The notes: generated by a model from the letters alone, not told the origin. DNA of 64,000 nucleotides from DATCJU01 sp036562635 (GCA_036562635.1 DATCJU010000099.1:13728-77727), one strand, 5' to 3'. Counted from the stretch's first letter, positions 35,326 to 45,890 are shown. Translations and numbers: made by a program.

Positions 35326-36090
35326 GTGACCTACCCGCCTCAGCACCCTGGTGCACCCGGCCCCCAGCCGGGGGGCTTCGGGCAGCCCGGTGGTTTCCCG
35401 CCCACCGGGCCCCAACCGCAGATGCCGAACCCCGGCGGCTACCCCCCACAGCCGGGATTCGGCCAGCAGCCCGGTTTCGGCGCGCAGCCCGGATGGGGCC
35501 CGCAGCCACCGAAGAAGAACAACACCGGGCTGATCATCGGTCTCGTCATCGCCGCCGTCGTCGTGCTCGGCGGCGGTGGCCTGCTCATCGCCCTGGCCAG
35601 TAGCTCCGGTGGCTCCGGCTCCTCAGCCTCCAGTGACTCCGGTAGCTCCGGTGGCTCCGGTAGCTCCGGTGGCTCCGGTGGCTCCGGCGGCTCCGGTGGC
35701 TTCGGCGGCTCCGGCGGCGGTGACGCACGCGAGGTGGCCGAGGCCTTCGCCTCCGCCCTCGAGAACAAGACGCAGATGGACAAGGACCTGTACTGCGCGA
35801 GCTACAAGGACATCCTCGAGGGCCCGATGCCCACTCCTCCGGGCAACGTTCCGCCTGACTTCCAGGAGCAGCTGGAGGAGATGCAGCGCCAGATGAGCGT
35901 CGACGCGACGGTCACCGACGTGTCGACCTCGGGCGACCGGGGAACCGCCGAGGTCGACGCCACCATGACCATGCCGGGGTCGCCGACGTCGATCAAGGTC
36001 ACCTACACGCTGGACCTGGTCAAGGAGAGTGGTGGCTGGAAGGTGTGCCGTATCGAGGGCGACGGCTCCATTCCGGGCCTGGGCGGCTGA
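35326..36090 (+). CDS. Membrane-anchored protein with Pro/Gln-rich N-terminus and Ser/Gly linker
   Basis: 254 residues. The GTG at 35326 has GAGGAG upstream. Residues 1-60 are Pro/Gln/Gly-rich (PGGFGQPGGFPPTGPQ), followed by a basic KKN, one membrane helix (TGLIIGLVIAAVVVLGGGGLLIALA) and a 35-residue Ser/Gly linker. The extracellular domain (DAREVAEAFASALENK...WKVCRIEGDGSIPGL, two cysteines) looks like a small NTF2/DUF4878-type fold; that is a guess from its pattern. No enzyme motif. Same layout as the DUF4333 protein at 10849. The linker DNA is a short tandem repeat. Confidence 0.8.
   Translation: MTYPPQHPGAPGPQPGGFGQPGGFPPTGPQPQMPNPGGYPPQPGFGQQPGFGAQPGWGPQPPKKNNTGLIIGLVIAAVVVLGGGGLLIALASSSGGSGSSASSDSGSSGGSGSSGGSGGSGGSGGFGGSGGGDAREVAEAFASALENKTQMDKDLYCASYKDILEGPMPTPPGNVPPDFQEQLEEMQRQMSVDATVTDVSTSGDRGTAEVDATMTMPGSPTSIKVTYTLDLVKESGGWKVCRIEGDGSIPGLGG
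35608..35721 (+). repeat. In-frame Ser/Gly-coding tandem repeat
   Basis: Variants of GGTGGCTCCGG and GGTAGCTCCGG repeat through this stretch and encode the GGSGSSGGSGG linker. Its near-identical units make it prone to slippage-driven length change. Confidence 0.75.
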
Positions 36091-36146
36091 CCACTCCTGG
36101 CACACCGTCGCCTCGGTGCGGTCGCACCGTCATCCGTCGACGTGCG

Positions 36147-36183
36147 GACACGGCCGGACGGGCTGGGCCCGTCCGGCCGTGTC
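36147..36183. terminator. Bidirectional hairpin between convergent genes
   Basis: A perfect 17-base-pair stem (36147-36163 and 36167-36183) with a 3-base loop, the strongest in the window, lies between the linker protein and trmI. Confidence 0.85.
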
Positions 36184-36235
36184 GTGTCCGGACCGGGCCT
36201 GAGCCCGGAGTACGGACATCCGGTCCCGGTCGATC

Positions 36236-37102
<867 letters not shown>

Positions 37103-37233
37103 TCAGCCTCTGGTCCGGCCGGTCCCGGCCCGCGCGGCGGTGGGCACGGCGGGCAGCAGCGGACGGCCGACGGAGAATCGTCGCAGAACTCCCCCGGGCA
37201 CCGGGTGGCGGGCCCACCGACCTCGGGTGGAGG

Positions 37234-38364
37234 TCAGACGCGCCGCAGCGCCTCCCGCAGGTCCTCGCGTCGCAACACGCCGGTGGGTCGCCCCTCGGCG
37301 TCCACCACCAGGAACTGCCAGGCGGCCGTGGTGCGCACCCGTTCCAGGACCTCCTCGCCCGGATCGGAGTCCAGCAGCACGGTCTCGGGTCGGATCGGTT
37401 CCGCGGCCCGCTCGGCCGGGGCCAGCGGTGCGGTCTCGGCCAGACGCTGGGCGGCCTGGGGGTCGAGCAACCCCACGGCGACCCCGTCCGCCCGGACCAG
37501 CACCACCCCGCGCCCGGCGGAGGCGGTCAGCGCGTCGGCGACCGGGCTCTCCGCGGGAAGCTGCAGCACCGGCAGCACCAGTTCGGCCACCCTCAGGTCC
37601 GATGGCCACTGACGCCGCTGCTCGGCGGCCAGTTCCGTCCCCGCGCCCGCCGCCACGAACCAGGCCATCAACACGCACGCCGCCAGCCGCAACCAACGGT
37701 CGTCCACGCCGTCGGCCAGGCCCATCAGCGCCCACCACACCAGCCCGGTGGCCACCAGGCCCGCGCCCACCACACCGGCCCGGGTTCCGGCGTTCCGCCG
37801 CCGGGTGAGCGCCCACACCGCGGCACGCAGCAACCGTCCCCCGTCCAGCGGCAGTCCCGGCAACAGGTTGGCCACCGCGACCAGGGCGTTGGCCACCGCG
37901 ATCTGCGCCACCAGCAGCCGCAGCGGCGTGTCCGGCTCCAGCAGCAACCACAACCCGAACGGGAGCACGGCCAGCACGGCGGAGACGACCGGCCCCGCCA
38001 CGGCGACCATGCCCTCGTGGGCCGGTCGGGCCGGGGTGCGGGCGATCTCGGTGATTCCGCCGAACAGGTAGAGCCGCACCCGGCGCACCGGCAGCCCCAG
38101 GTGCACCGCGACCAGGCAGTGCCCCAGCTCGTGCAGCAGCACCGACACCCCGAGCACCACCGCGAAGGCGAGCGCCAGCAGCACCGCCGCCCCCACACCG
38201 GATCCGGGCAGCAACCGGGCCACGACCGGCAGGTACAGCAGGACCACCATGGCCGCACCGAACCACCAGGAAGGTGCGAGCAGCACGGGAACACCGACGA
38301 CCCGGCACAGCACCAGACCTCCCTCCGGTGCGGCCGGCGGCGTCCCGCGGCTGGTTGCGGCCAT
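37234..38364 (-). CDS. Site-2-type M50 metalloprotease with C-terminal CBS domains
   Basis: 376 residues. LLHELGHCLVAVHLGLPV carries the HExxH zinc site and LLPGLPLDGGRLLRA the third metal ligand (NxxPxxxLDGG-like) in a six-helix membrane core. A pair of CBS domains follows (VADALTASAGRGVVLVRADG... and ...WQFLVVDAEGRPTGVLRREDL). These proteases cut membrane-embedded regulators; CBS domains may sense adenosine nucleotides. The target is unknown. A TACCCT box 6 bases before the ATG indicates a leaderless mRNA. It is divergent from the RecB-like gene. Confidence 0.9.
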   Translation of the reverse strand: MAATSRGTPPAAPEGGLVLCRVVGVPVLLAPSWWFGAAMVVLLYLPVVARLLPGSGVGAAVLLALAFAVVLGVSVLLHELGHCLVAVHLGLPVRRVRLYLFGGITEIARTPARPAHEGMVAVAGPVVSAVLAVLPFGLWLLLEPDTPLRLLVAQIAVANALVAVANLLPGLPLDGGRLLRAAVWALTRRRNAGTRAGVVGAGLVATGLVWWALMGLADGVDDRWLRLAACVLMAWFVAAGAGTELAAEQRRQWPSDLRVAELVLPVLQLPAESPVADALTASAGRGVVLVRADGVAVGLLDPQAAQRLAETAPLAPAERAAEPIRPETVLLDSDPGEEVLERVRTTAAWQFLVVDAEGRPTGVLRREDLREALRRV

Positions 38365-38370
38365 GGCCAC

Positions 38371-38376
38371 AGGGTA
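38371..38376 (-). promoter_or_regulatory. -10 box of leaderless M50 protease promoter
   Basis: TACCCT on the minus strand, 6 bases before the ATG at 38364. Confidence 0.6.
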
Positions 38377-38456
38377 GGGGCCATGGTGTGGGGCCACCGT
38401 GACACACAGGTCCCCGGTCCCCCACAGCGGTCCGACGCAGTGTCCGTGGACTGCCC

Positions 38457-38462
38457 TATGGT
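38457..38462 (+). promoter_or_regulatory. -10 box of leaderless RecB-like nuclease promoter
   Basis: TATGGT, 7 bases before the ATG at 38470. It overlaps an in-frame ATG at 38458, which would otherwise be taken as the start. Confidence 0.5.
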
Positions 38463-38469
38463 GCGGGGC

Positions 38470-39378
38470 ATGCCGGAGACGATCGAGGCAGCCGCGGCGG
38501 GCCGGGCTGTGGGGACCGGGGTCGGCCGTACGGTGCGGCGCCCCGCGCTGTCCCCTTCGCGCGCCAGTGACTTCAAGCAGTGTCCCCTGTTGTACCGCTT
38601 CCGCGCGGTGGACCGACTGCCGGAGAAGCCGACCAGAGAGCAGGTACGGGGCACCGTGGTGCACGCGGTGTTGGAGGAACTCTTCCAGCTGCCCGCCGAG
38701 CAGCGACTGCCCGACACGGCACGACGGCTGCTGACTCCGGCCTGGGAACGACTGCGTGCCGAACGACCGGACTTCGCCGAGCTGTTCGACGGCTCCGACG
38801 ACCCGGAGCTGGCCGACTGGCTGGCCTCCGCCGAGAAACTGCTGGACGGCTACTTCGGTCTGGAGGACCCGCGCCGCCTGGAGCCGGAGGCGTGCGAGCT
38901 GCTGGTGGAGGCCGAGCTCGAGTCGGGTGTCCTGCTGCGCGGGTACATCGACCGGCTGGACGTGGCGCCCACCGGGGAGATCCGGGTGGTCGACTACAAG
39001 ACCGGCGCGGTGCCGCGGGACATCGGCGAGGCCAAGGCGCTGTTCCAGATGAAGTTCTACGCCCTGTTGCTGTGGCGCACCCGGAACGTGGTACCGCGTC
39101 AGCTGCGCCTGATGTACCTGGCCGACCGACAGTCCCTGGTGTACACCCCGGACGAGGCGGAACTGCGACGTTTCGAACGTACGCTGGTGGCCATCTGGGA
39201 CGCCATCCTGCGGGCAGGGCGGTCGGGGGACTTCCGCCCCAACCCGAGCCGGTTGTGCCACTGGTGCGACCACAAGGCGTTGTGCCCGGCGTTCGGGGGC
39301 ACGCCCCCGCCCTATCCCGGGTGGCCGGATCCCGCGGCCCTGGCGGAGGAGTTGCCGGACCAGGAGGACGAGGGCTGA
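38470..39378 (+). CDS. RecB-like PD-(D/E)XK exonuclease with probable Fe-S cluster
   Basis: 302 residues. SPSRASDFKQCPLLYRFR opens the domain. GTVVHAVLEEL supplies the early acidic motif, GYIDRLDVAPTGEIRVVDYKTG the PD-(D/E)XK core, and QMKFYALLLW the QxxxY motif. Cys38 plus CHWCDHKALCP at the C-terminus form the four-cysteine set that holds a 4Fe-4S cluster in RecB/AddB/Cas4-type nucleases. It is a free-standing nuclease rather than part of RecBCD. The mycobacterial homologue (Rv2119 type) sits at the same place beside trmI. Four bases separate it from the next gene. Confidence 0.9.
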   Translation: MPETIEAAAAGRAVGTGVGRTVRRPALSPSRASDFKQCPLLYRFRAVDRLPEKPTREQVRGTVVHAVLEELFQLPAEQRLPDTARRLLTPAWERLRAERPDFAELFDGSDDPELADWLASAEKLLDGYFGLEDPRRLEPEACELLVEAELESGVLLRGYIDRLDVAPTGEIRVVDYKTGAVPRDIGEAKALFQMKFYALLLWRTRNVVPRQLRLMYLADRQSLVYTPDEAELRRFERTLVAIWDAILRAGRSGDFRPNPSRLCHWCDHKALCPAFGGTPPPYPGWPDPAALAEELPDQEDEG

Positions 39379-39382
39379 GCAC

Positions 39383-40153
39383 GTGGCAGGGGCGTTCTAC
39401 GAGTCGCTGGGTGACGGGTTGTTCCGCGCCACCGAACACACCGTCGGCCCATGGTCCCCGGACACCCAACACTTCGGGCCGCCGTCCGCGCTGATGGCGC
39501 GGGCGATGGAGCGGTGCGAGCCCCGGGAGGCCACGACGATCACCAGGGTGACCGTCGAGATCCTCGGGCCGCTGCCGTGCACCGACCTGGCGGTCTCTGC
39601 GCACGTGGAACGCCCTGGGCGGTCGGTGGAACTGCTGGCCGCCGAGATCACCGTGGCGGGCCGCCCGGTGGCGCGGGCCCGGGCCTGGCGCATGACGGGC
39701 GTGGACACCGCTCCGGTGGCGGGCGGCGCCGGCGCCCCGTTGCCCCCTCCGGGCCGGGGGTCGTCACCACCACTTCCCGACTGGTGGCACGGCGGCTACC
39801 TGGACGCGATGCACTGGGAGTGGGTGCGTGGCGGCGAGCCGGGACGAGCTGCGGTGTGGGTGCGGCAGCGGGTGGGACTGGTCGCCGGGGAGGAGCCGAG
39901 CCCCCTGCAACGGCTGTTGACGGTGGCCGACTCGGCCAGCGGGGTCTCCAGCCGGTTGGACATCCACCGGTGGTTGTTCGTCAACACCGAGCTGACCGTG
40001 CACCTGCATCGCCGACCGGTCGGCGAGTGGATCGGTATGGACGCCGAGACCGTCATCGGTCCGGGTGGGGTGGGACTGGCGACCAGCGTGCTGCACGACA
40101 GCACGGGACCGGTGGGCCGTTCCGCCCAGTCGTTGCTGGTCCGAGGCCGCTGA
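39383..40153 (+). CDS. Thioesterase family (double hot-dog) protein
   Basis: 256 residues from a GTG 4 bases after the nuclease stop, so co-transcribed. The sequence shows the TesB-like acyl-CoA thioesterase pattern: HFGPPSALMARAMERC with ITRVTVEILGPLP in the first hot-dog half and ADSASGVSSRLD with FVNTELTVHLHRRPVGEWIGMDAET in the second. It likely hydrolyses an acyl-CoA. The pairing with a nuclease has no evident functional meaning. A strong hairpin follows. Confidence 0.82.
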   Translation: MAGAFYESLGDGLFRATEHTVGPWSPDTQHFGPPSALMARAMERCEPREATTITRVTVEILGPLPCTDLAVSAHVERPGRSVELLAAEITVAGRPVARARAWRMTGVDTAPVAGGAGAPLPPPGRGSSPPLPDWWHGGYLDAMHWEWVRGGEPGRAAVWVRQRVGLVAGEEPSPLQRLLTVADSASGVSSRLDIHRWLFVNTELTVHLHRRPVGEWIGMDAETVIGPGGVGLATSVLHDSTGPVGRSAQSLLVRGR

Positions 40154-40179
40154 CCCGGCGGGCTGTGCGGTCACGTCCG

Positions 40180-40218
40180 GGTCGTGTGCCCCGCCCTCGG
40201 TGCGCGGGGCACACGACC
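40180..40218. terminator. Bidirectional hairpin between convergent genes
   Basis: Arms 40180-40194 and 40204-40218 form a perfect 15-base-pair stem with a 9-base loop between the thioesterase gene and hisG, 8 bases from the hisG stop. Confidence 0.8.
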
Positions 40219-40226
40219 GGAACGGT

Positions 40227-41069
40227 TCAGAGCCGGCAGGACCGGATGTCGGAGGCCAGCACCGCCTTGCAGCCCAGGGCGGCCAGGCGGTCCATCACCG
40301 CGTTGGCCTCCTTGCGCGGCACCATGGCACGTACCGCGACCCAGTCCGGGTCGGCCAGCGGGGCCACCGTGGGCGACTCCAGCCCCGGGGTGATCTCGAC
40401 GGCCGCGTCCAGCAGCCGTCGCGGGCAGTCGTAGTCCAGCATCAGGTACTGCTGGGCGAACACCACGCCCTGCAGTCGTGCGACGAGCTGGGCCTTCTCC
40501 GGGGTCTGGGTCGTGCCGGCCCGTTCGATGACCACCGCCTCGGAGTGGCAGATCGGTTCCCCGAACGCGACCAGCCCGTGCTGGCGGAGGGTACGCCCGG
40601 ACTCCACCACGTCGGCCACCGCGTCGGCCACCCCGAGCTGCACGGAGATCTCCACGGCGCCGTCGAGCCGGATCACGTCCGCGTCCACCCCGTGCCGGGC
40701 CAGGTCCCGGCGCACCAGCCGGGGGTAGGAGGTGGCGATGCGCTTGCCGGCCAGGTCACCGACCGACCAGTCACGGCCGGCCGGCGCGGCGTACCGGAAG
40801 GTCGACTTGCCGAAGCCCAGCTGCAGACACTCCCGCACCGGGGCCCCCGAGTCCTCGGCCAGGTCACGACCGGTGATTCCCAGGTCCAGTTCCCCGGAGC
40901 CGACGTAGGTGGGGATGTCCTTGGGGCGCAGGAAGAAGAACTCGACCTCGTTGACGCTGTCCAGAACGGTCAGGTCGCGGTCGTGACGCTGCCGGTATCC
41001 CGCCTCGGCGAGCATCTCGGAAGCCGGTCCGGCCAGTGTGCCCTTGTTGGGCACCGCAACACGCAGCAT
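40227..41069 (-). CDS. hisG: ATP phosphoribosyltransferase HisG, long form
   Basis: 280 residues. Catalyses the first step of histidine synthesis, joining ATP and [39 protein letters not shown] and [27 protein letters not shown] are family motifs. The C-terminal ~75 residues ([25 protein letters not shown]) are the ACT-like histidine-feedback domain found in the long form, so no HisZ is needed. GGAGAG lies upstream. It follows hisE by 69 bases. Confidence 0.95.
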   Translation of the reverse strand: MLRVAVPNKGTLAGPASEMLAEAGYRQRHDRDLTVLDSVNEVEFFFLRPKDIPTYVGSGELDLGITGRDLAEDSGAPVRECLQLGFGKSTFRYAAPAGRDWSVGDLAGKRIATSYPRLVRRDLARHGVDADVIRLDGAVEISVQLGVADAVADVVESGRTLRQHGLVAFGEPICHSEAVVIERAGTTQTPEKAQLVARLQGVVFAQQYLMLDYDCPRRLLDAAVEITPGLESPTVAPLADPDWVAVRAMVPRKEANAVMDRLAALGCKAVLASDIRSCRL

Positions 41070-41138
41070 GGTGTCTCTCCGTGAAAGCGTCGGGTCAGAT
41101 CGTCGGGAACGGGTTCGTCTGGCGGGATCCGAACGCGA

Positions 41139-41402
41139 TCACAGATGTCGGTAGACGTCCTCGAGGGTGAGCCCTCGCCCCAGCATCAGCACCTGCACGC
41201 GGTAGAGCAGCTGGGAGATCTCCTCGGCGAGCCGCTCGTCGGATTCGTGCTCCGCGGCAAGCCACACCTCGCCGGCCTCCTCGAGCACCTTCTTGCCCTG
41301 GGCGTGCACTCCGGCGTCCAGTGCGGCCACCGTGCCGGAACCGGCCGGCCGGGTGCGGGCGCGCTCGCTGAGTTCGGCGAACAACTCGTCGAACGTCTTC
41401 AC
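41139..41402 (-). CDS. hisE: Phosphoribosyl-ATP pyrophosphatase HisE
   Basis: 87 residues from the GTG at 41402, which has GGGAGG 10 bases upstream. Residues [18 protein letters not shown] and [39 protein letters not shown] match the all-alpha MazG-like HisE fold with its Glu-rich Mg site. It hydrolyses phosphoribosyl-ATP, the product of HisG, the second histidine step. hisE-hisG linkage without other his genes is the actinobacterial pattern. Confidence 0.93.
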   Translation of the reverse strand: MKTFDELFAELSERARTRPAGSGTVAALDAGVHAQGKKVLEEAGEVWLAAEHESDERLAEEISQLLYRVQVLMLGRGLTLEDVYRHL

Positions 41403-41518
41403 GGGTGCCGATCCTCCCATCCCGCGGCTGCTGGCCGGGACCCGCCCCGGTCCCGGCCCCGTGACGAGACGCGGATCACCAGCACCGACGGGACCCGACC
41501 CGGCCCTCATTCACCGCA

Positions 41519-42256
41519 TCAGGTGATGACCGTGTCCTGTCGGGGGGCGCACGGACGCCGTTGACCGCGCAGCAGATCGGCCAGCTCGGTGACGTCCACT
41601 CCGACCAGCGACTCCCGGAAGACCCGACGTTCCCCCGGCTCCACCGCCACCTCGCAGGGCACGACCAACACGGTGCACCCGGCGGCCACCGCGGCGGCCA
41701 CACCGGTCGGCGAGTCCTCCACGGCCACGCACGCGGCCGGATCCACACCCAACAGCCGGGCCGCCTTCAGGTAGGGGTCGGGCAGCGGCTTGTTGCGACC
41801 GTCCACCTCGTCACCGCACACGGTGACGTCGAAGAAGTCCCGGCCGATGGTGTCCAGCGCCACCTCGGTCAGGGCCCGCTCGGTGGAGGTGACCAGTGCC
41901 ATCGGCACCCCCGCCGCGCGCACGGCACGCAGCGCCTCCCGTGCCCCGGGGCGCCACACCAGTTCCCGCCGGAACAGCTCGGCGGTGCGCTCGGTGAGCC
42001 ACCTCCTGGCGCGCACCAGGTCGGCCGGTTCCGGTTCCCGCCCGAGGGCGGCGAACATCATGCGCAGGGTGCGCTCCATGTTCGAGCCCACCATCGCCGC
42101 CCGGGTGCTCGCCGAGAGCGACCCGCCCAGATGCTCGGCGAGCGCGGTCAGCGAGACGTCCCAGAGCTTCTCCGAGTCGACCAGCGTGCCGTCCATGTCC
42201 CACAGCACGGCAGCCAGCGACCCGTCTCGGCCGTCCGTCCCGGACGGTCGGACCAC
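41519..42256 (-). CDS. HAD-superfamily phosphatase (beta-phosphoglucomutase/phosphatase-like)
   Basis: 245 residues from a GTG with CGGAGGG 5 bases upstream. Motif I is DMDGTLVD, motif II ALVTSTERAL, motif III around NKPLPDPYLKA and motif IV AVEDSPTGVAAAVAAG, with a helical cap between I and II. It probably dephosphorylates a sugar or other small phosphoester. It lies 79 bases after metH on the same strand, as in mycobacteria, and may be co-transcribed with it. Confidence 0.88.
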   Translation of the reverse strand: MVRPSGTDGRDGSLAAVLWDMDGTLVDSEKLWDVSLTALAEHLGGSLSASTRAAMVGSNMERTLRMMFAALGREPEPADLVRARRWLTERTAELFRRELVWRPGAREALRAVRAAGVPMALVTSTERALTEVALDTIGRDFFDVTVCGDEVDGRNKPLPDPYLKAARLLGVDPAACVAVEDSPTGVAAAVAAGCTVLVVPCEVAVEPGERRVFRESLVGVDVTELADLLRGQRRPCAPRQDTVIT

Positions 42257-42335
42257 GGTGCCCTCCGTTCCTCGGTCCGGGCGCGCCGGCAGGGCACCTC
42301 GCCGTGGTGGCTGCGGTGTCCGACCGACACGCCGG

Positions 42336-45300
42336 TCAGGTGTTGAAGTACTTGGCCTCGGGATGGTGCGCGATGAGTGCGTCGGTCGACTGCTCCGGGT
42401 GGAGCTGGAACTCCTCGGACAGGGACACCCCGATCCGTTCCGGACGCAGCAGGTCGACGATCTTCGCGCGGTCCTCCAGATCCGGACAGGCACCGTACCC
42501 GAAGGAGTACCGGGCCCCGCGGTAGCCGAGCCGGAAGTACTCCTCGACCTCGGTGGGGTCCTCCGCGGCGACCGGCTCGCCGGACGCCCAGCGCAGCTCC
42601 TCGCGCACCCGCTTGTGCCAATACTCGGCGAGAGCTTCGGTGAGCTGGACCCCGAGCCCGTGCACCTCCAGGTAGTCCCGGTAGGCGTCCTTGGCGAACA
42701 GCTCCTTGGCGTAGTCGGCGATCGGCTGCCCCATGGTGACCAGGTGGAAGGCCACCACGTCCACCTGACCGCGTTCGCGGGCCAGCTCGACGGGGAGGAA
42801 GAAGTCGGCCAGACACAGGCGCCGGTCGCGCCGCTGCCGGGGGAAGGTGAAGCGGGTCCGCTCGGGCGCGTCGGGGCGGGGTTCGGCCAGTACCACCAGG
42901 GAGTTCCCGTCGGACACGCACGGGAAGTACCCGTAGACCACGGCCGCGTGGGCCAGCACCCCCTCGGTGGTCAACCGGTCCAGCCAGTAGCGCAGCCGCG
43001 GACGCCCCTCGGTCTCCACCAGTTCCTCGTAGGTCGGGCCGGAGCCGTCACGGGCGCCGCGCAGTCCCCACTGACCCATGAAGGTGGCCCGCTCATCCAG
43101 CAGCGCCGCGTACTCGGCCACCGGGATGCCCTTGACCACCCGGTCGCCCCAGAACGGTGGGATGGGGATGGGGACGTCGACCGCCACGTCCGACCGGGCC
43201 GGCAGGTCCTGCTCGGCCTCGGCCGCGGCCCGGCGGGCCTCGGCGATGCGCAGCGACCGCTCCCGGCGGGCCCGGCGCTCGGCGGCCCTGGCCTCCGCGA
43301 CCGGGTCGGGTTCGACCGTCGCCCCGCGCTTGCGTGCCATGATCGAGTCCATCAGCCGCAGACCCTCGAAGGCGTCCCGCGCGTAGCGCACCTCGCCCTG
43401 ATAGATCTCGGTCAGGTCGTTCTCCACGTAGGAGCGGGTCAGTGCGGCCCCGCCCAGCAGCACCGGCCAGCGGTGGGCGACTCCCCGGGAGTTCATCTCC
43501 TCGAGGTTCTCCTTCATCACCACCGTGGACTTCACCAGCAGGCCGGACATGCCGATGGCGTCGGCGTCGTGCTCGGCGGCGGCCTCCAGGATGCTGCTGA
43601 TGGGCTGCTTGATACCGAGGTTGACCACCTCGTAGCCGTTGTTGGACAGGATGATGTCCACCAGGTTCTTGCCGATGTCGTGCACGTCCCCCTTGACGGT
43701 GGCCAGCACGATACGGCCCTTGCCCCGGGAGTCGGTGCGTTCCATGTGCGGTTCCAGGTAGGCCACCGCGGCCTTCATCACCTCGGCGGACTGCAGGACG
43801 AACGGCAGCTGCATCTGCCCGGAGCCGAACAGGTCGCCGACCGTCTTCATCCCGGCCAGCAGGGTGTCGTTGATGATCTCCAGGGCGGGCCGTTCCCGGA
43901 GTGCGGCGTCCAGGTCGGCCTCCAGCCCGTTGCGCTCACCGTCCACGATCCGGCGTTGCAACCGTTCGAACAGCGGCAACGCCGCCAGTTCCTCGGCCCG
44001 CGAGGCCCGGGACGAGGACACCGTGGCCCCGGCGAACAGCTCCATGAACCGCTCCAGCGGGTCGTACCCCTCCCGCCGGCGGTCGTACACCAGGTCCAGG
44101 GCCACCAGGCGCTGCTCCTCGGGGATCCGCGACATCGGCAGGATCTTGGAGGCGTGCACGATCGCGGTGTCCAGCCCCGCCCGGACGCACTCGTGCAGGA
44201 ACACCGAGTTGAGCACCTGCCGGCCCGCGGGGTTGAGACCGAACGAGACGTTCGACACCCCCAGGGTGGTACACACGTCCGGGTAACGCCGCTTGAGCTC
44301 CCGGATCGCCTCGATGGTCTCCAGGGCGTCCCGCCGCACCTCCTCCTGCCCGGTGGAGATGGGGAAGGTCAGACAGTCGACGATGATGTCCGACAGGCGC
44401 ATCCCCCAGTTGGTGGTGAGGTCCTCGATCAACCGGGTGGCCACCCGCACCTTCCACTCCGCGGTACGAGCCTGTCCCTCCTCGTCGATGCACAACGCGA
44501 CCACGGCCGCCCCGTGCTCGGTGACCAGCTCCATGGTCCGGCGGAACCGGGACCCGGGACCGTCCCCGTCCTCGTAGTTCACCGAGTTGACCACGCAGCG
44601 GCCGCCCAGGCGCTCCAGACCGGCCCGCAGCACGTCCGGCTCGGTGGAGTCCAGCATGATCGGCAACGTCGACGCGGTGGCCAGCCGACTGGCCAGCTCG
44701 GCCATGTCGGCCACACCGTCCCGGCCGACGTAGTCCACGCACAGGTCCAGCATGTGCGCGCCGTCGCGGATCTGACCGCGGGCGATCTCCACGCAGTCCT
44801 CGAAGCGGTCGGCCAGCATGGCCTCCCGGAACGCCTTGGACCCGTTGGCGTTGGTGCGCTCCCCGATCATCAGGACGCTGGCGTCCTGCCGGAACGGCAC
44901 CATCTGGTACAGCGAGGACACCCCCGGCTCGGGTCGAGGCCGTCGCGGCGCCGGGCGCAGCTCCCGGACCGCCTCCACCACCGCGCGCAGATGCTGGGGT
45001 GTGGTGCCGCAACAACCGCCGACCAGGCCCACCCCGAACTCGGTGACGAACCCGGCCAGCGCCTCGGCCAGCTCGTCGGGGGTGAGGGGGTACACCGCCC
45101 CTTCCGGGCCCAGCTCGGGCAGGCCGGCGTTGGGCATCACCGACAGCTGCGCCCGGGCGTGCTTGGACAGGTAGCGCAGGTGCTCGCTCATCTCGGCGGG
45201 GCCGGTGGCGCAGTTGAGCCCGATCAGGTCGATGCCCAGCGGCTCCAGGGCGTTCAGCGCGGCACCGATCTCGGTGCCCAGCAGCATGGTGCCGGTGGTC

Positions 45301-45890
45301 TCCACCGTGACCTGCGCGATGATCGGCACCCGCCGTCCCTCGGCCGTCATGGCTCGGTGGGCGGCGATGACGGCGGCCTTGGCCTGGAGCAGGTCCTGCG
45401 CGGTCTCCACGATCACCGCGTCCACCCCGCCGGCCAGCAGACCTCGCACCTGCTCGACGTAGGCGTCCCGCAGCTCGGCGAACGCCACGTGCCCCAGGGT
45501 GGGCAGCTTGGTGCCCGGGCCGACCGAGCCAAGCACAAAACGGGGACGGCCCGGTTCGGCGAACTCGTCGGCCACCTGGCGAGCCAGTGCCGCCCCCGCC
45601 TCGGACAGCTCGCGGATGCGGTCGGCGATGCCGTACTCGCCCAGGTTGGCCAGATTCGCCCCGAACGTGTTCGTCTCGACCGCGTCCACCCCGACCTCCA
45701 GGTAGGCGCGATGCACCGCCCGCACGACATCCGGTCGGGTGACGTTGAGGATCTCGTTGCAGCCCTCCAGGCCGCCGAAGTCGTCCAGCATCAGCGGCCA
45801 GGACTGCAGCATCGTCCCCATCGCGCCGTCGGCGATGACCGGCCGTTCCCGGAGAGCGTCGAGCAGCGCATGCGTGGCACGATCGGACAT
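42336..45890 (-). CDS. metH: Cobalamin-dependent methionine synthase MetH
   Basis: 1184 residues, full length. Homocysteine domain with DGAMGTML, LNCATG and the zinc cysteines GGCCGT (about residue 293); pterin domain around ERTNANGSKAFREAM; B12 cap; B12-binding domain with DVHDIGKNLV (about 735), whose His is the lower cobalt ligand; activation domain with RLGYRGARYSFGYGACPDLEDR. It transfers the methyl of methyltetrahydrofolate to homocysteine. TACGCT lies 6 bases before the ATG, so the mRNA is leaderless and there is no room for a cobalamin riboswitch. Confidence 0.96.
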   Translation of the reverse strand: MSDRATHALLDALRERPVIADGAMGTMLQSWPLMLDDFGGLEGCNEILNVTRPDVVRAVHRAYLEVGVDAVETNTFGANLANLGEYGIADRIRELSEAGAALARQVADEFAEPGRPRFVLGSVGPGTKLPTLGHVAFAELRDAYVEQVRGLLAGGVDAVIVETAQDLLQAKAAVIAAHRAMTAEGRRVPIIAQVTVETTGTMLLGTEIGAALNALEPLGIDLIGLNCATGPAEMSEHLRYLSKHARAQLSVMPNAGLPELGPEGAVYPLTPDELAEALAGFVTEFGVGLVGGCCGTTPQHLRAVVEAVRELRPAPRRPRPEPGVSSLYQMVPFRQDASVLMIGERTNANGSKAFREAMLADRFEDCVEIARGQIRDGAHMLDLCVDYVGRDGVADMAELASRLATASTLPIMLDSTEPDVLRAGLERLGGRCVVNSVNYEDGDGPGSRFRRTMELVTEHGAAVVALCIDEEGQARTAEWKVRVATRLIEDLTTNWGMRLSDIIVDCLTFPISTGQEEVRRDALETIEAIRELKRRYPDVCTTLGVSNVSFGLNPAGRQVLNSVFLHECVRAGLDTAIVHASKILPMSRIPEEQRLVALDLVYDRRREGYDPLERFMELFAGATVSSSRASRAEELAALPLFERLQRRIVDGERNGLEADLDAALRERPALEIINDTLLAGMKTVGDLFGSGQMQLPFVLQSAEVMKAAVAYLEPHMERTDSRGKGRIVLATVKGDVHDIGKNLVDIILSNNGYEVVNLGIKQPISSILEAAAEHDADAIGMSGLLVKSTVVMKENLEEMNSRGVAHRWPVLLGGAALTRSYVENDLTEIYQGEVRYARDAFEGLRLMDSIMARKRGATVEPDPVAEARAAERRARRERSLRIAEARRAAAEAEQDLPARSDVAVDVPIPIPPFWGDRVVKGIPVAEYAALLDERATFMGQWGLRGARDGSGPTYEELVETEGRPRLRYWLDRLTTEGVLAHAAVVYGYFPCVSDGNSLVVLAEPRPDAPERTRFTFPRQRRDRRLCLADFFLPVELARERGQVDVVAFHLVTMGQPIADYAKELFAKDAYRDYLEVHGLGVQLTEALAEYWHKRVREELRWASGEPVAAEDPTEVEEYFRLGYRGARYSFGYGACPDLEDRAKIVDLLRPERIGVSLSEEFQLHPEQSTDALIAHHPEAKYFNT

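Noticed and set aside
35608..35721. Short direct repeats resembling a small CRISPR array
   Set aside because: The units are contiguous, in frame and encode a Ser/Gly linker. No spacers and no cas genes are present.
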